49,680 bases of DNA, taken from the NCBI RefSeq assembly GCF_001045675.1, contig NZ_LEKT01000021.1:1-49680 (forward strand), given 5' to 3'. This document shows positions 33,288-42,265 of the stretch, in pieces. The stretch's first letter is position 1. The number at the start of each line of letters is the position of its first letter. The notes below the pieces were generated by a model. The model was given only the letters and a program-made list of their open reading frames with translations, ran no database searches and had not been told where the DNA came from. Position numbers and translations under genes: made by a program. This stretch comes from Megasphaera cerevisiae DSM 20462. GTDB taxonomy: Bacteria > Bacillota > Negativicutes > Veillonellales > Megasphaeraceae.

Positions 33288-34157
33288 TTATTTGCTGCCA
33301 GCCGCTAATGCCGTCCATGCATCGGCCACTTTTGCAAATTCATCAAGCGTAAACGTCTCTCCCCGGCGGCCGCCATCAATCTCACTCGCTTCCAATATCA
33401 TACATACCTGTTCCTTGGACAATCCAGCTGCTTTGAGTGTGTTGGCAAAGGTTTTGCGGCGCTGAGAAAACGCTGCCTTGACAACCTGAAAAAATCGCTG
33501 TTCTTCCTTGACCTGTACGGGCGGTACCTTACGTACATCCAGCGAAACAACTGCAGAGGTTACTTCAGGGGCCGGCATAAAAGCCTTGGGAGGAATTTCA
33601 AACAGCAGGTGCGGCTCCGTATAATACTGAACAGAAACAGACAAAGCTCCATAAATTTTGCTTCCCGGACCGGATACCATACGCTGAGCTACTTCACGCT
33701 GCACCATGACAACAATTTTCTCAATCGGTAAATGCTCCTCCAAGAGCTTCATAATAATGGGCGTCGTAATATAATAAGGCAAATTGGCGCATACCGTAAA
33801 CGGCTTGTGGTGCATGACTTCTTCAATATCGATCCGCATAATATCGCCGTGGATAATATGAACATTGGGATAATGCTCCAAGGTTTTATCGAGTACAGGC
33901 AAAAGGCGTTCATCCAATTCCACCGCCGTGACTTCCGCACCGGTTTCCGCCAACGCCTGCGATAAGGTTCCGATCCCCGGTCCGATTTCCAAAACCGGAT
34001 CACCTTCAGCAAGATCAGCCGCGTCTGCAATATCATCAACAACGGAATGGCGGACCAGAAAATTCTGACCTAGTTTTTTATTCATGCGCAGCCCAAATCG
34101 ATTCACAATATAGCGGACTACCTCAGGATTAGATAAATCAACATCCTTCACTATCAT
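33288..34157 (-). CDS. rsmA: 16S rRNA dimethyladenosine transferase
   Basis: 289 residues, dimethylates two adenosines of helix 45 in 16S rRNA. SAM-binding motif LEIGPGIGTL (56-65), acidic VELDE (79-83), HGDIM, and catalytic NLPYYIT (125-131). KKLGQNFL at 27-34 is typical of the family. The ATG at 34157 directly touches AGGTGA; a GTG two codons later (34151) is better spaced and may be the real start. Overlaps rnmV by 20 bases and is the last gene of the eight-gene operon. Confidence 0.95.
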   Translation of the reverse strand: MIVKDVDLSNPEVVRYIVNRFGLRMNKKLGQNFLVRHSVVDDIADAADLAEGDPVLEIGPGIGTLSQALAETGAEVTAVELDERLLPVLDKTLEHYPNVHIIHGDIMRIDIEEVMHHKPFTVCANLPYYITTPIIMKLLEEHLPIEKIVVMVQREVAQRMVSGPGSKIYGALSVSVQYYTEPHLLFEIPPKAFMPAPEVTSAVVSLDVRKVPPVQVKEEQRFFQVVKAAFSQRRKTFANTLKAAGLSKEQVCMILEASEIDGGRRGETFTLDEFAKVADAWTALAAGSK

Positions 34158-34698
34158 TCACCTCATTTATTTGACAAACGGCCCGATCCCATTCTTCCCG
34201 GGTAATCCCAAAATGATTGAGCCGTTTTAAAAACTGTTTGCTGTTGCCATACCCGATACCAAGTATGGCTCCTAATGCGGCGCGCCTGTCTGCGGCTTCT
34301 GGGGTGCCGTTCAGCCCGACGGCCAGCAGATCTGCCATCGTAAAATCCGCGGCCGGCTCATATACGGCACAACGCACCTTGGATAAGGCCAAACGAATCG
34401 CCGCTTCCGAAGCCTGTTCAACGCCTAGATCATCGTTGGCAATAGCATCTTTGCGGGGAATAAAGGCATGCTTGGCATTCGGGAATCGTTCGGTTAGATA
34501 CGCCCGGATCTGCTCTCCTGCCCTATCGGGATCGGTCAGTATGATAATACCTCTCTTTTCGTAGGCATACCGTATCTGCGTAAGCGTTTCCGGACGCAGA
34601 CAAAATCCATCCGTCGTAATCATATCCACTTCTATATGGCTGGCATGAATACGAGCCACATCTGATTTTCCTTCGACGACGAGAACCTCTTTAATCAT
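34138..34698 (-). CDS. rnmV: Ribonuclease M5
   Basis: 186 residues, Toprim nuclease that trims the 5S rRNA precursor. Toprim motifs: VVEGKSD (7-13, E9) and LTDPDRAGEQIR (54-65, D56 and D58). The ATG at 34698 has GGAGGG eight bases upstream; a longer open frame to 34773 is not needed. Placed between ynbB and rsmA, the classic pairing of rnmV with rsmA. Confidence 0.93.
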   Translation of the reverse strand: MIKEVLVVEGKSDVARIHASHIEVDMITTDGFCLRPETLTQIRYAYEKRGIIILTDPDRAGEQIRAYLTERFPNAKHAFIPRKDAIANDDLGVEQASEAAIRLALSKVRCAVYEPAADFTMADLLAVGLNGTPEAADRRAALGAILGIGYGNSKQFLKRLNHFGITREEWDRAVCQINEVNDSEGC

Positions 34699-35956
34699 GG
34701 TCAGATCCCTCCGCATGCTGTAAAATGAAATCGGCCGCACGCAATATAGCCAGCACGTTGTGTTCAAAAACAATGCCCCCTTGAAGGTAGATCATATAAG
34801 GGGCCCGTATCGGTCCGTCAGCGGATAATTCAATAGATGAGCCTTGTACAAAATCACCTGCCGCCATAATAATTTTATCAGCGTAGCCGGGCATATCGTC
34901 TGGAATCGGCGTAACATGAGCATCAACGGGAGAAAAAGACTGTATTCCTTCACAAAAAAGACACATATTTTTCTCATTTTTCAGATAAATAGTCTGGATC
35001 AGGTCATAGCGCGGTTCTTCCTGATCTGGCGATACACGGAAACCCAGCCTGGAAAAAACGGCTGCCGCAAAGACAGCGCCCTTAATCGCCTGTGCGGTAA
35101 CGTGCGGTGCCATAAAAAATCCCTGAAAAAAGAGACGGTATCCGGCAGCATACGAGCCAAGCTCTCCGCCCAACCCAGGTGCCGTCAAATAATCAGCGGC
35201 GGCGCCGACCAAATCCTCCCGGCCGGCAATATATCCGCCGGTGGGAGCAATCCCGCCGCCGGGATTTTTGATAAGAGAACCCGCAATAATATCCGCACCG
35301 GCCTCAATGGGTTCTTCTTCGGCAGCAAATTCGCCGTAACAGTTATCAACAAAGCAAATTGTTTTAGAGCTGGCCCGTTTAACAGCACGAATAATAGTGC
35401 GGATATCTGAAATATTCAAAGACGCCCGTGTGCTGTATCCACGAGACCGCTGGATAAGAACAAGCTTGGGCTGCTTGGCAGATACAGCGGCTTCAATTGC
35501 CTGCAAATCAAAGGCATTGTCTTTTAACGGCACTTCCTCATATACGACCCCCTTTTCTATCAAAGAACGGGGTGTTTGACGGGCATAGCCTATAACGCCC
35601 TGCATCGTATCATACGGAGCGCCGATAAGAGAAAGCATCCGATCCCCCTTCTGCAATAAGGCACAGAGAACCGTTGCCAGAGCATGAGTGCCTGACACAA
35701 AATGCGGACGAACCAGCGCCTTTTCCGCTTTAAATACACGGGCAAATACTTCATCCAGTTTTTCCCGGCCCATATCACTATAGCCATAGCCGGAGGTTCC
35801 TGCAAATTGATACGAAGAAAGCCGCGCGTCCTTATAAGCCTGCAATACCTTTTGCGTATTATGCAGGCTTATCGTGTCAATTCGTTCAAACTGTCCGGCG
35901 CAAGAAGCCATCGCATCTTTTCTAATTGTTTCCAAATCCATAGCCAAAAAATCCAT
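34691..35956 (-). CDS. Methionine gamma-lyase-like PLP enzyme (YnbB, aluminium resistance family)
   Basis: 421 residues of fold-type I PLP enzyme related to cystathionine/methionine gamma-lyases. HFVSGTHALATVL (85-97) binds the phosphate, D204 is in FVDNCYGEF, and the PLP lysine is K230 in GSLIKNPGGG. The substrate is not established for this family. Open frame extends to 36109, but the ATG at 35956 follows AAAGGAT and starts just after the miaA stop. In Bacillus the equivalent gene (ynbB) is also close to miaA. Confidence 0.88.
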   Translation of the reverse strand: MDFLAMDLETIRKDAMASCAGQFERIDTISLHNTQKVLQAYKDARLSSYQFAGTSGYGYSDMGREKLDEVFARVFKAEKALVRPHFVSGTHALATVLCALLQKGDRMLSLIGAPYDTMQGVIGYARQTPRSLIEKGVVYEEVPLKDNAFDLQAIEAAVSAKQPKLVLIQRSRGYSTRASLNISDIRTIIRAVKRASSKTICFVDNCYGEFAAEEEPIEAGADIIAGSLIKNPGGGIAPTGGYIAGREDLVGAAADYLTAPGLGGELGSYAAGYRLFFQGFFMAPHVTAQAIKGAVFAAAVFSRLGFRVSPDQEEPRYDLIQTIYLKNEKNMCLFCEGIQSFSPVDAHVTPIPDDMPGYADKIIMAAGDFVQGSSIELSADGPIRAPYMIYLQGGIVFEHNVLAILRAADFILQHAEGSDHD

Positions 35957-35963
35957 ATCCTTT

Positions 35964-36917
35964 CTATAATCCACTATGCACGCCTTCTTGCTGCCAGGGA
36001 AGCTGACGGATGACCGCCGCTGCCAAAGCATCCTCCGAGGCATACCTATTTTTTTCAAACCAATGTATATACGGCATGCGCTTATACCAGGAGATCTGTC
36101 TCTTGGCAAAACGACGGGTCCGTATTTTTATCTGGCAGGCCGCCTCCTGCAGGGTGCTGTTTCCATCCAGATACGCCGCAATTTCACCATATCCGATAGC
36201 CTGCATGGCCTGGCATTCTCTTGAAACACCGCTGTCCAGAAGGCCCTGCACCTCTTCGATCCAGCCGGACTGCAGCATGCTATCGACGCGGCGTTCTATG
36301 CGCTCATATAAAATCTCCCTGGGAAGGGTAAGGCCTACCACAAACGCATCATATGCAAACCGGGGGGCTTTTCCCGCCCGCACAAAGTCATAACCTTCTC
36401 CCTGCTCAATAGCAGCCATCAAACGTACCAGACGATGTGTATTCGCAAACAATTCATGCCAATCCGGCGGCTGCCAAGATGTATTTTTTTTTATATAGTC
36501 CTGCAGTTCTCCATCTGAAAAAGACGCAATACGATGGCGCGCCTGCTGCCGCAGCGCCTCGCTGACTTTTGAGCCATCAAACTGAAACCCTTCCAGCAGA
36601 GCCTGGACGTAGAGACCGGTTCCCCCGACAAGGATAGGCAGCTTACCTTCCTGATGAATAGCCTGCACGGCCTGCTCTGCCATATGGCAGAATAAAGCGG
36701 CAGAGTAGGGTTCATTCGGCTCTGCCACGTCAATGAGATAGTGCTTATAGCGCCGCAGCTCTTCTAAAGATGGCTTGGCCGTTCCGATATTCATACGCCG
36801 GTAAATCTGATACGCATCGCCGGATACAAGATCGGTATGAAAATACTGGGCCAGAGCAAAGCTCAAGGCCGTTTTGCCAACGGCTGTCGGCCCGATAATC
36901 GCAATTACTTTATCCAT
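35964..36917 (-). CDS. miaA: tRNA dimethylallyltransferase
   Basis: 317 residues, puts a dimethylallyl group on A37 of tRNAs that read UNN codons; MiaB then thiomethylates it. P-loop GPTAVGKT (9-16), SGDAYQIYRRMNIGTAKPS, LVGGTGLYVQALLEGF and RTRRFAKRQISWYKR are diagnostic. The ATG at 36917 fits the family; upstream sequence to 37034 is the methyltransferase gene in another frame. Its start overlaps that gene by eight bases. No hfq follows. Confidence 0.94.
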   Translation of the reverse strand: MDKVIAIIGPTAVGKTALSFALAQYFHTDLVSGDAYQIYRRMNIGTAKPSLEELRRYKHYLIDVAEPNEPYSAALFCHMAEQAVQAIHQEGKLPILVGGTGLYVQALLEGFQFDGSKVSEALRQQARHRIASFSDGELQDYIKKNTSWQPPDWHELFANTHRLVRLMAAIEQGEGYDFVRAGKAPRFAYDAFVVGLTLPREILYERIERRVDSMLQSGWIEEVQGLLDSGVSRECQAMQAIGYGEIAAYLDGNSTLQEAACQIKIRTRRFAKRQISWYKRMPYIHWFEKNRYASEDALAAAVIRQLPWQQEGVHSGL

Positions 36918-37698
36918 TAGTAGACTCACACTCCAAAACAGCATAGCCAATGCGGCTGTATCTGCCTCCGTATAATTTAGCCTCCGGAAAAGCCTGCACC
37001 AGCTCCCGAAAGGATCGGCCCTTGATAACGACACGTCGCCGTGTTTTTTTCATGGCGTATTCTATTGTTTTTAAAGTCAGTGCATGATGATCCATAATGG
37101 CACGAACAGGTTGAAAATGACAGCTTGAAGCTACGGGATGGTCGAACATAGGATCAAAATACAACACATCATATACTGGCGCCGTCTCATTTCTGAGATA
37201 CGCCATATAATCGCCGGTTCGAAGCTGTATACGCCGCAGCGCCGCTGTCACATCGTGATGCGCATGCACAAAATCAGAAAAGCCCCAGGAGGTCACTGCC
37301 GCTAAAAGAGGCGAGACCTCCATGGCATGAACGACCGATCCCTGCGGCAATCCAAAGGATGCTACGATAGAATCAGCGCCAAACCCGCAGGTACAGTCCA
37401 ACAGGCGTACCGGCCCGGCAGCTCCCAAGGCTTCCAACAGATGATCCGGCTTACCCTGACGAATATGCTGAATCCGCAGTTCGGCCATATTAAGACTAAA
37501 AAAATGCGTGCCCTCGTCCCGGACAATCTGCGGTCCCCGCGACGTATAAACGAGAAAGCAAGATCCATAATCCTTTGCCAGCCTGATTTCCGATCTACCC
37601 TGCCTCGCCGCGAAAACAGCTCCTATAGAGCCGGCCCATCGGGCTGCCTCTGTGATCAATCCGGCATTGGCCTTCAAAGAAGGTACTACATATATCAT
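36910..37698 (-). CDS. Class I SAM-dependent methyltransferase, RsmJ-like
   Basis: 262 residues. SAM-binding motif LLDCTCGFGADSI at about 98-110, acidic MEVSP, and a later VLYFDPMFDHP block resembling the DPPF-like motif of RsmJ (16S rRNA m2G1516 methyltransferase) relatives. The substrate is not known; RNA is likely from the surrounding genes. Inserted between mutL and miaA, six bases after the mutL stop. Confidence 0.8.
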   Translation of the reverse strand: MIYVVPSLKANAGLITEAARWAGSIGAVFAARQGRSEIRLAKDYGSCFLVYTSRGPQIVRDEGTHFFSLNMAELRIQHIRQGKPDHLLEALGAAGPVRLLDCTCGFGADSIVASFGLPQGSVVHAMEVSPLLAAVTSWGFSDFVHAHHDVTAALRRIQLRTGDYMAYLRNETAPVYDVLYFDPMFDHPVASSCHFQPVRAIMDHHALTLKTIEYAMKKTRRRVVIKGRSFRELVQAFPEAKLYGGRYSRIGYAVLECESTNG

Positions 37699-37704
37699 AA
37701 CAGC

Positions 37705-39660
37705 CTACGTCCGTTTAAATAGTTTTGCCAGTTCATCCGGTGTAAACCGTACGATAATCGGCCGGCCATGAGGGCATACATAAGGTTTTTCCGTATGAAA
37801 TAATTCTTCCAAAAGCTGCTTCATCTGCCGGATATTCAAAGTATCGCCAGCCTTGATGGCACCATGGCAGGATAAATAGGCCAAGGATCGATGACGAAGC
37901 ACCGCCTTGTCCGGCGTCCCATTTTCATGAAGAGCCTGGCAGATATCCCGAATAGATCCGGCAATATCACTTGTCTGCAGGTCGCAGGGCACTTCTTCGA
38001 TCCGCAAAGTCGTCGGTCCTGCCTCAGAGTAGGTATACCCCAAATCCGCAAATACATCTTTTCGTTCTGCAAGCAGCGTCATATCCTCCGCATCCATTTC
38101 AATAAATTCTGCGGTCAGAAGCTGTTGGCCCGGCATGCGTTCAACACGCTGGCAGAACCGGTCATACCGTACCCGTTCATGAGCCGCATGCTGATCAATG
38201 ATGTACAGATCCTGCCCTTTTTTTGCAATAATAAAGCAATCAGCTACTTCTCCCAAAGGAATAAATACATCTTCATCCCCTTCAAAGGTAATACCCGGAT
38301 GGTCTTTCTGTACAGCTGCCTCCTCCTCGTTTTGTGCCAGCGCTTGATGAAATTGGGCCGTCTGGCTAGCTGTCGGTACCGCCAGCGGGGTATGCAGATC
38401 CGTTTGGGCCGCACTATATGGCCGAGACGATGATTCCCCCAACGAATCATTTTTTATCCTGTCTGCAGATTGCTGGCTGTAGAATCCGGTTTCGGCAGGC
38501 GCATCAGGAACGGAATGCGGCGCAGGACCCGCTTCAAAAGAAAGCACCTGTGCTTCCGCCTGCGGTCTTTCCGACTGGCCGCGCAGCTCCAATTCGGTTT
38601 CTGCCGCTTCTATATGCCGCACCTGACGAGGCTGCAAATCCATTGTCGTCGCTATATTTTCCGGTGTTTCCTGTGCTACCAGTGCCGAAATAATACTATG
38701 ATAAATCGCCCGGTATATGACCTGCTCATCTGCAAACTTGATTTCTGTCTTGGAAGGATGGACATTGACATCTATGGCTCCCGGATCTGTATGGAGATGG
38801 AGCATAACAAACGGATAGCCGGCTTTAGGCAGCATGGCATGATATGCGTTTTCGACAGCCTTGAACATCACCGGATTATGGACGATCCGGTGATTGACAA
38901 TGCAGGTCTGCCAAGCCCGCGAGCTTTTCAACACAGATGGCTTTCCCACATATCCTTCAATACGCAAGCCTTCACTGTCATAGGTAATGGAAAATATTTC
39001 CCTGGCCAGATCCGCCCCGTAGATATTGGCAATCGTATCCTTCAGGTCACCACTGCCGCCAGTATGCAAAGAGGTGCGGCCATTATTCGTAAAGGTAAAC
39101 TGAATGGCCGGCTGCGCCAAAGCCAGCTTGGTAATCATTTCACTGATTTTAGAGCTTTCGGTTCGCTCACTTTTCATGAACTTCCGCCGCGCCGGTGTAT
39201 TATAAAATAAATCACTAACTTCCATCGTCGTCCCGACAGGAGCTCCTGCCTGATCTTCACTGCTGATCGTGCCACCCTCTAAAATCAAATGCGTTGCAAA
39301 GTCGTCTTCAGGACGTCGTGTTGTAATCTGCATATGAGATACGGCAGCGATGCTGGGCACCGCTTCACCGCGAAAGCCCAGCGAACTGATAGCAAAGATA
39401 TCCTCTACCGTGCTGATTTTACTTGTCGCATGACGAATGATGCATTTATGAGCATCTTCCGCACTCATGCCGCTGCCGTTATCGGTTATACGCATATAGG
39501 ATTGCCCGCCGTCGGCTATTTCGATTTCAATAGCCGACGCACTGGCATCAATTGCATTTTCCACCAATTCCTTGATGCAGGAGGCCGGTCGTTCCACAAC
39601 CTCGCCGGCTGCAATTTTATTGCGTGTTTTTTCGTCTAATACGTTGATGATAGAACTCAC
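37705..39660 (-). CDS. mutL: DNA mismatch repair protein MutL
   Basis: 651 residues. The GHKL ATPase domain (1-330) has NAIDA (35-39), DNGSGM (60-65) and GFRGEAVPSIAAV. A linker of about 110 residues rich in Q, E and P follows. The C-terminal endonuclease domain has DQHAAHERVRYD at 489-500; the usual DQHA(X)2E(X)4E ends in D here instead of E. ACHGAIKAG and VCPHGRP follow as expected. It starts with GTG at 39660 overlapping the mutS stop (GTGA), with AAGGAAG upstream. Confidence 0.95.
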   Translation of the reverse strand: MSSIINVLDEKTRNKIAAGEVVERPASCIKELVENAIDASASAIEIEIADGGQSYMRITDNGSGMSAEDAHKCIIRHATSKISTVEDIFAISSLGFRGEAVPSIAAVSHMQITTRRPEDDFATHLILEGGTISSEDQAGAPVGTTMEVSDLFYNTPARRKFMKSERTESSKISEMITKLALAQPAIQFTFTNNGRTSLHTGGSGDLKDTIANIYGADLAREIFSITYDSEGLRIEGYVGKPSVLKSSRAWQTCIVNHRIVHNPVMFKAVENAYHAMLPKAGYPFVMLHLHTDPGAIDVNVHPSKTEIKFADEQVIYRAIYHSIISALVAQETPENIATTMDLQPRQVRHIEAAETELELRGQSERPQAEAQVLSFEAGPAPHSVPDAPAETGFYSQQSADRIKNDSLGESSSRPYSAAQTDLHTPLAVPTASQTAQFHQALAQNEEEAAVQKDHPGITFEGDEDVFIPLGEVADCFIIAKKGQDLYIIDQHAAHERVRYDRFCQRVERMPGQQLLTAEFIEMDAEDMTLLAERKDVFADLGYTYSEAGPTTLRIEEVPCDLQTSDIAGSIRDICQALHENGTPDKAVLRHRSLAYLSCHGAIKAGDTLNIRQMKQLLEELFHTEKPYVCPHGRPIIVRFTPDELAKLFKRT

Positions 39661-42257
39661 TTCATACCACTTCCTTCTTTTGCTTCATTTTGCAGAGAAT
39701 ACAAGAAAGAAATTGCCTCAATCGGCGTCAGACTCGTCACATCGACATGCAGCAGTTTATCCAGCACCGGGCTGACAAAAAGACTATCTGCCACGGGAGC
39801 CGCCGCTGCCGCCGGCCTGATCGCGGGAACAGCCGCATTGCCATGCGCTTCTAAATCAGCTAAAATAACGTCTGCCCGCTTCAGCAGACCGTCAGGCAAA
39901 CCAGCCAGCCGCGCGACATGCAGCCCATAGCTGCGGTCCGCTCCACCGGGAACAATGCGGCGCAGAAATTTAATGTTTTTACCGCGCTCTTTAACGGCAA
40001 CGGTATAATTTTTTATCTTTTGAGAATCGTCGGCCATAGCGATGAGCTCATGGTAATGCGTCGCAAACAAGGTCAGCGCATGAATATGCTTCAAGCAATA
40101 TTCAATAACAGCTCTGGCAATAGACATGCCATCAAAGGTACTGGTGCCACGACCTATTTCATCAAGAATCAGCAGACTGTGAGATGTCGCATGCTTCAAA
40201 ATATACGAAACTTCTCTCATTTCCATCATAAACGTACTTTGCCCAGTCAATATATCATCACTGGCACCAATACGGGTAAAAATTCTATCCACCGGGCAGA
40301 TAGAAGCTTCACGTGCCGGAATAAACGACCCTGCCTGCGCCATCAGGACCAATACGGCAACCTGCCGCATATAGGTCGATTTGCCTGCCATATTGGGGCC
40401 TGTAATAACGAGAACTTCATGGTCATTATGATCCAACGTCACATCATTCGGTACGAATAATTCATCCTTTAAATATCTTTCAATAATAGGATGCCGCCCT
40501 TCCTTAATAGAAATGACAGTATCCTTGTTCAAGCCCGGCCGAATGTATCGATTGTCATGCGCTGCGCAGGCCAGACTGTATAAGCAGTCCACACGCGCAA
40601 TCGACCTGGCAGTTTCCTGCATAGCCGGAATATACGCCTGTATCTGCTGTCGTATCTGCGCAAATAATTTATATTCCAACACCAGCATCTGATCTTGTGC
40701 CGTCAGGACCTTGACCTCAAATTCCTTCAATTCCGGCGTTATATATCGCTCTGCATTGACTAAGGTCTGTTTACGGACATAATAATCCGGTATGGCCTTG
40801 GTATTGGCATGAGAAATTTCAAAATAATAACCAAACACCTTAGTATAGCCGATTTTCAGCTTGATACCGGTCTTTTCTTTTTCCCGTTCCTCTAAATTCT
40901 GCAAATACGCATGACTGTTAGCCGAAATCGAACGAATCTCATCCAGTTCAGCAGAAAAACCATCCCGAATCACACCGCCGTTACGGATCACAACTCCCGG
41001 ATCATCCTTGATACCCTGACATAAAATATCATATACCTCCGGATGTGTGCTGACACGACTGTTCAGCCGTTTCAAAAGCTCTGCGGCACCGCCGTCCAAC
41101 ACGGTTTTTAATTGGGGAATACTAGCCAGAGATTCCCGCAGGGCCACCATATCCTTGGGACTGGCCGTACCTGTTTCGATACGCGTTAGTATCCGTTCAA
41201 AATCATAAATTCCATCCAGCGCATCATGCATATCCTGCCGCATGATTTCATGACTGAGAATATCTTCGACGGCATCCTGCCGCAATATGATATCGGAAAT
41301 ACGCACCAGCGGCGCCTCTAGCCATTTACGCAGAAGACGTCCCCCCATAGCGGTGTTGGTTTTGTCCAGCACATCCAGAAGTGTGCCCTTGCGCCCACCA
41401 TTACGGACATTCTGCGTTATTTCTAAATGCCGCAAGCTCGACGCATCCATGACAAGACGCCGCCCGTTATCAATGGGTTCCAGAGAATTAATATGGGATA
41501 TGTCTGACTGCATAACCTCACGGACGTACGTCAGAAGAATTCCAATGCACATCCCGGCCTGCCGGGCTGCGGCAAAGTCCGTCTGCTGAAAATATTCAGA
41601 CGCTTTTTCTTCATAATCAACATCCGTCTGCTCATCGAAAGCCGTCACCGTGCACTGTGATATGCGATTGCGCAGATACGCCATAACCGAATTAATATGA
41701 TCTCCCTTACGGGAATAAATCATTTCACTGGGCTCATACACGGAAAGAATATCAAGAATCGTATCCTCGCTGACTGACGCAGCGCAAACCGACCATACGC
41801 ATTCTCCCGTCGTCACGTCCATCAGCGCAATCGCCATTACATCCTCTTTTTCGCACAAGCAGCCAATATAGTTATTATTCTTTGACGCCACGGCATTTTC
41901 CAACGTAATCGTCCCCGGCGTAATCACCTTGATGATTTTCCGCTTGACAATTCCCTTGGCTAATTTAGGATCTTCCATCTGTTCGCATATAGCTACTTTA
42001 TACCCCTTATGGACCAGGCGCTCGATATACCCATCTGCCGAATGGAAGGGAACACCGCACATCGGCACTCTTTCCTTATCGCCGCCGGCCCTGCCGGTCA
42101 GCGTCAAATCCAGTTCCCGCGACGCCGTAAGAGCATCATCAAAAAACATTTCGTAAAAATCTCCAAGCCGAAAAAATAGTATGGCGTCCCTGCATTGCTC
42201 TTTGACTTCTAAATACTGCTTCATCATAGGAGTTAATTTTACTTTTTCTGACAACAT
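39657..42257 (-). CDS. mutS: DNA mismatch repair protein MutS
   Basis: 866 residues, finds mismatches and recruits MutL. The mismatch-reading FYEMFFDD (F-x-E) is near residue 34, the lever and clamp domains follow, Walker A GPNMAGKST is near 620, and Walker B is LILDEIGRGTSTFDG. HYHELI and the C-terminal tail are normal. GAGGAGG is three bases before the ATG. Second gene of the operon behind miaB. Confidence 0.97.
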   Translation of the reverse strand: MLSEKVKLTPMMKQYLEVKEQCRDAILFFRLGDFYEMFFDDALTASRELDLTLTGRAGGDKERVPMCGVPFHSADGYIERLVHKGYKVAICEQMEDPKLAKGIVKRKIIKVITPGTITLENAVASKNNNYIGCLCEKEDVMAIALMDVTTGECVWSVCAASVSEDTILDILSVYEPSEMIYSRKGDHINSVMAYLRNRISQCTVTAFDEQTDVDYEEKASEYFQQTDFAAARQAGMCIGILLTYVREVMQSDISHINSLEPIDNGRRLVMDASSLRHLEITQNVRNGGRKGTLLDVLDKTNTAMGGRLLRKWLEAPLVRISDIILRQDAVEDILSHEIMRQDMHDALDGIYDFERILTRIETGTASPKDMVALRESLASIPQLKTVLDGGAAELLKRLNSRVSTHPEVYDILCQGIKDDPGVVIRNGGVIRDGFSAELDEIRSISANSHAYLQNLEEREKEKTGIKLKIGYTKVFGYYFEISHANTKAIPDYYVRKQTLVNAERYITPELKEFEVKVLTAQDQMLVLEYKLFAQIRQQIQAYIPAMQETARSIARVDCLYSLACAAHDNRYIRPGLNKDTVISIKEGRHPIIERYLKDELFVPNDVTLDHNDHEVLVITGPNMAGKSTYMRQVAVLVLMAQAGSFIPAREASICPVDRIFTRIGASDDILTGQSTFMMEMREVSYILKHATSHSLLILDEIGRGTSTFDGMSIARAVIEYCLKHIHALTLFATHYHELIAMADDSQKIKNYTVAVKERGKNIKFLRRIVPGGADRSYGLHVARLAGLPDGLLKRADVILADLEAHGNAAVPAIRPAAAAAPVADSLFVSPVLDKLLHVDVTSLTPIEAISFLYSLQNEAKEGSGMK

Positions 42258-42265
42258 ATGCCTCC

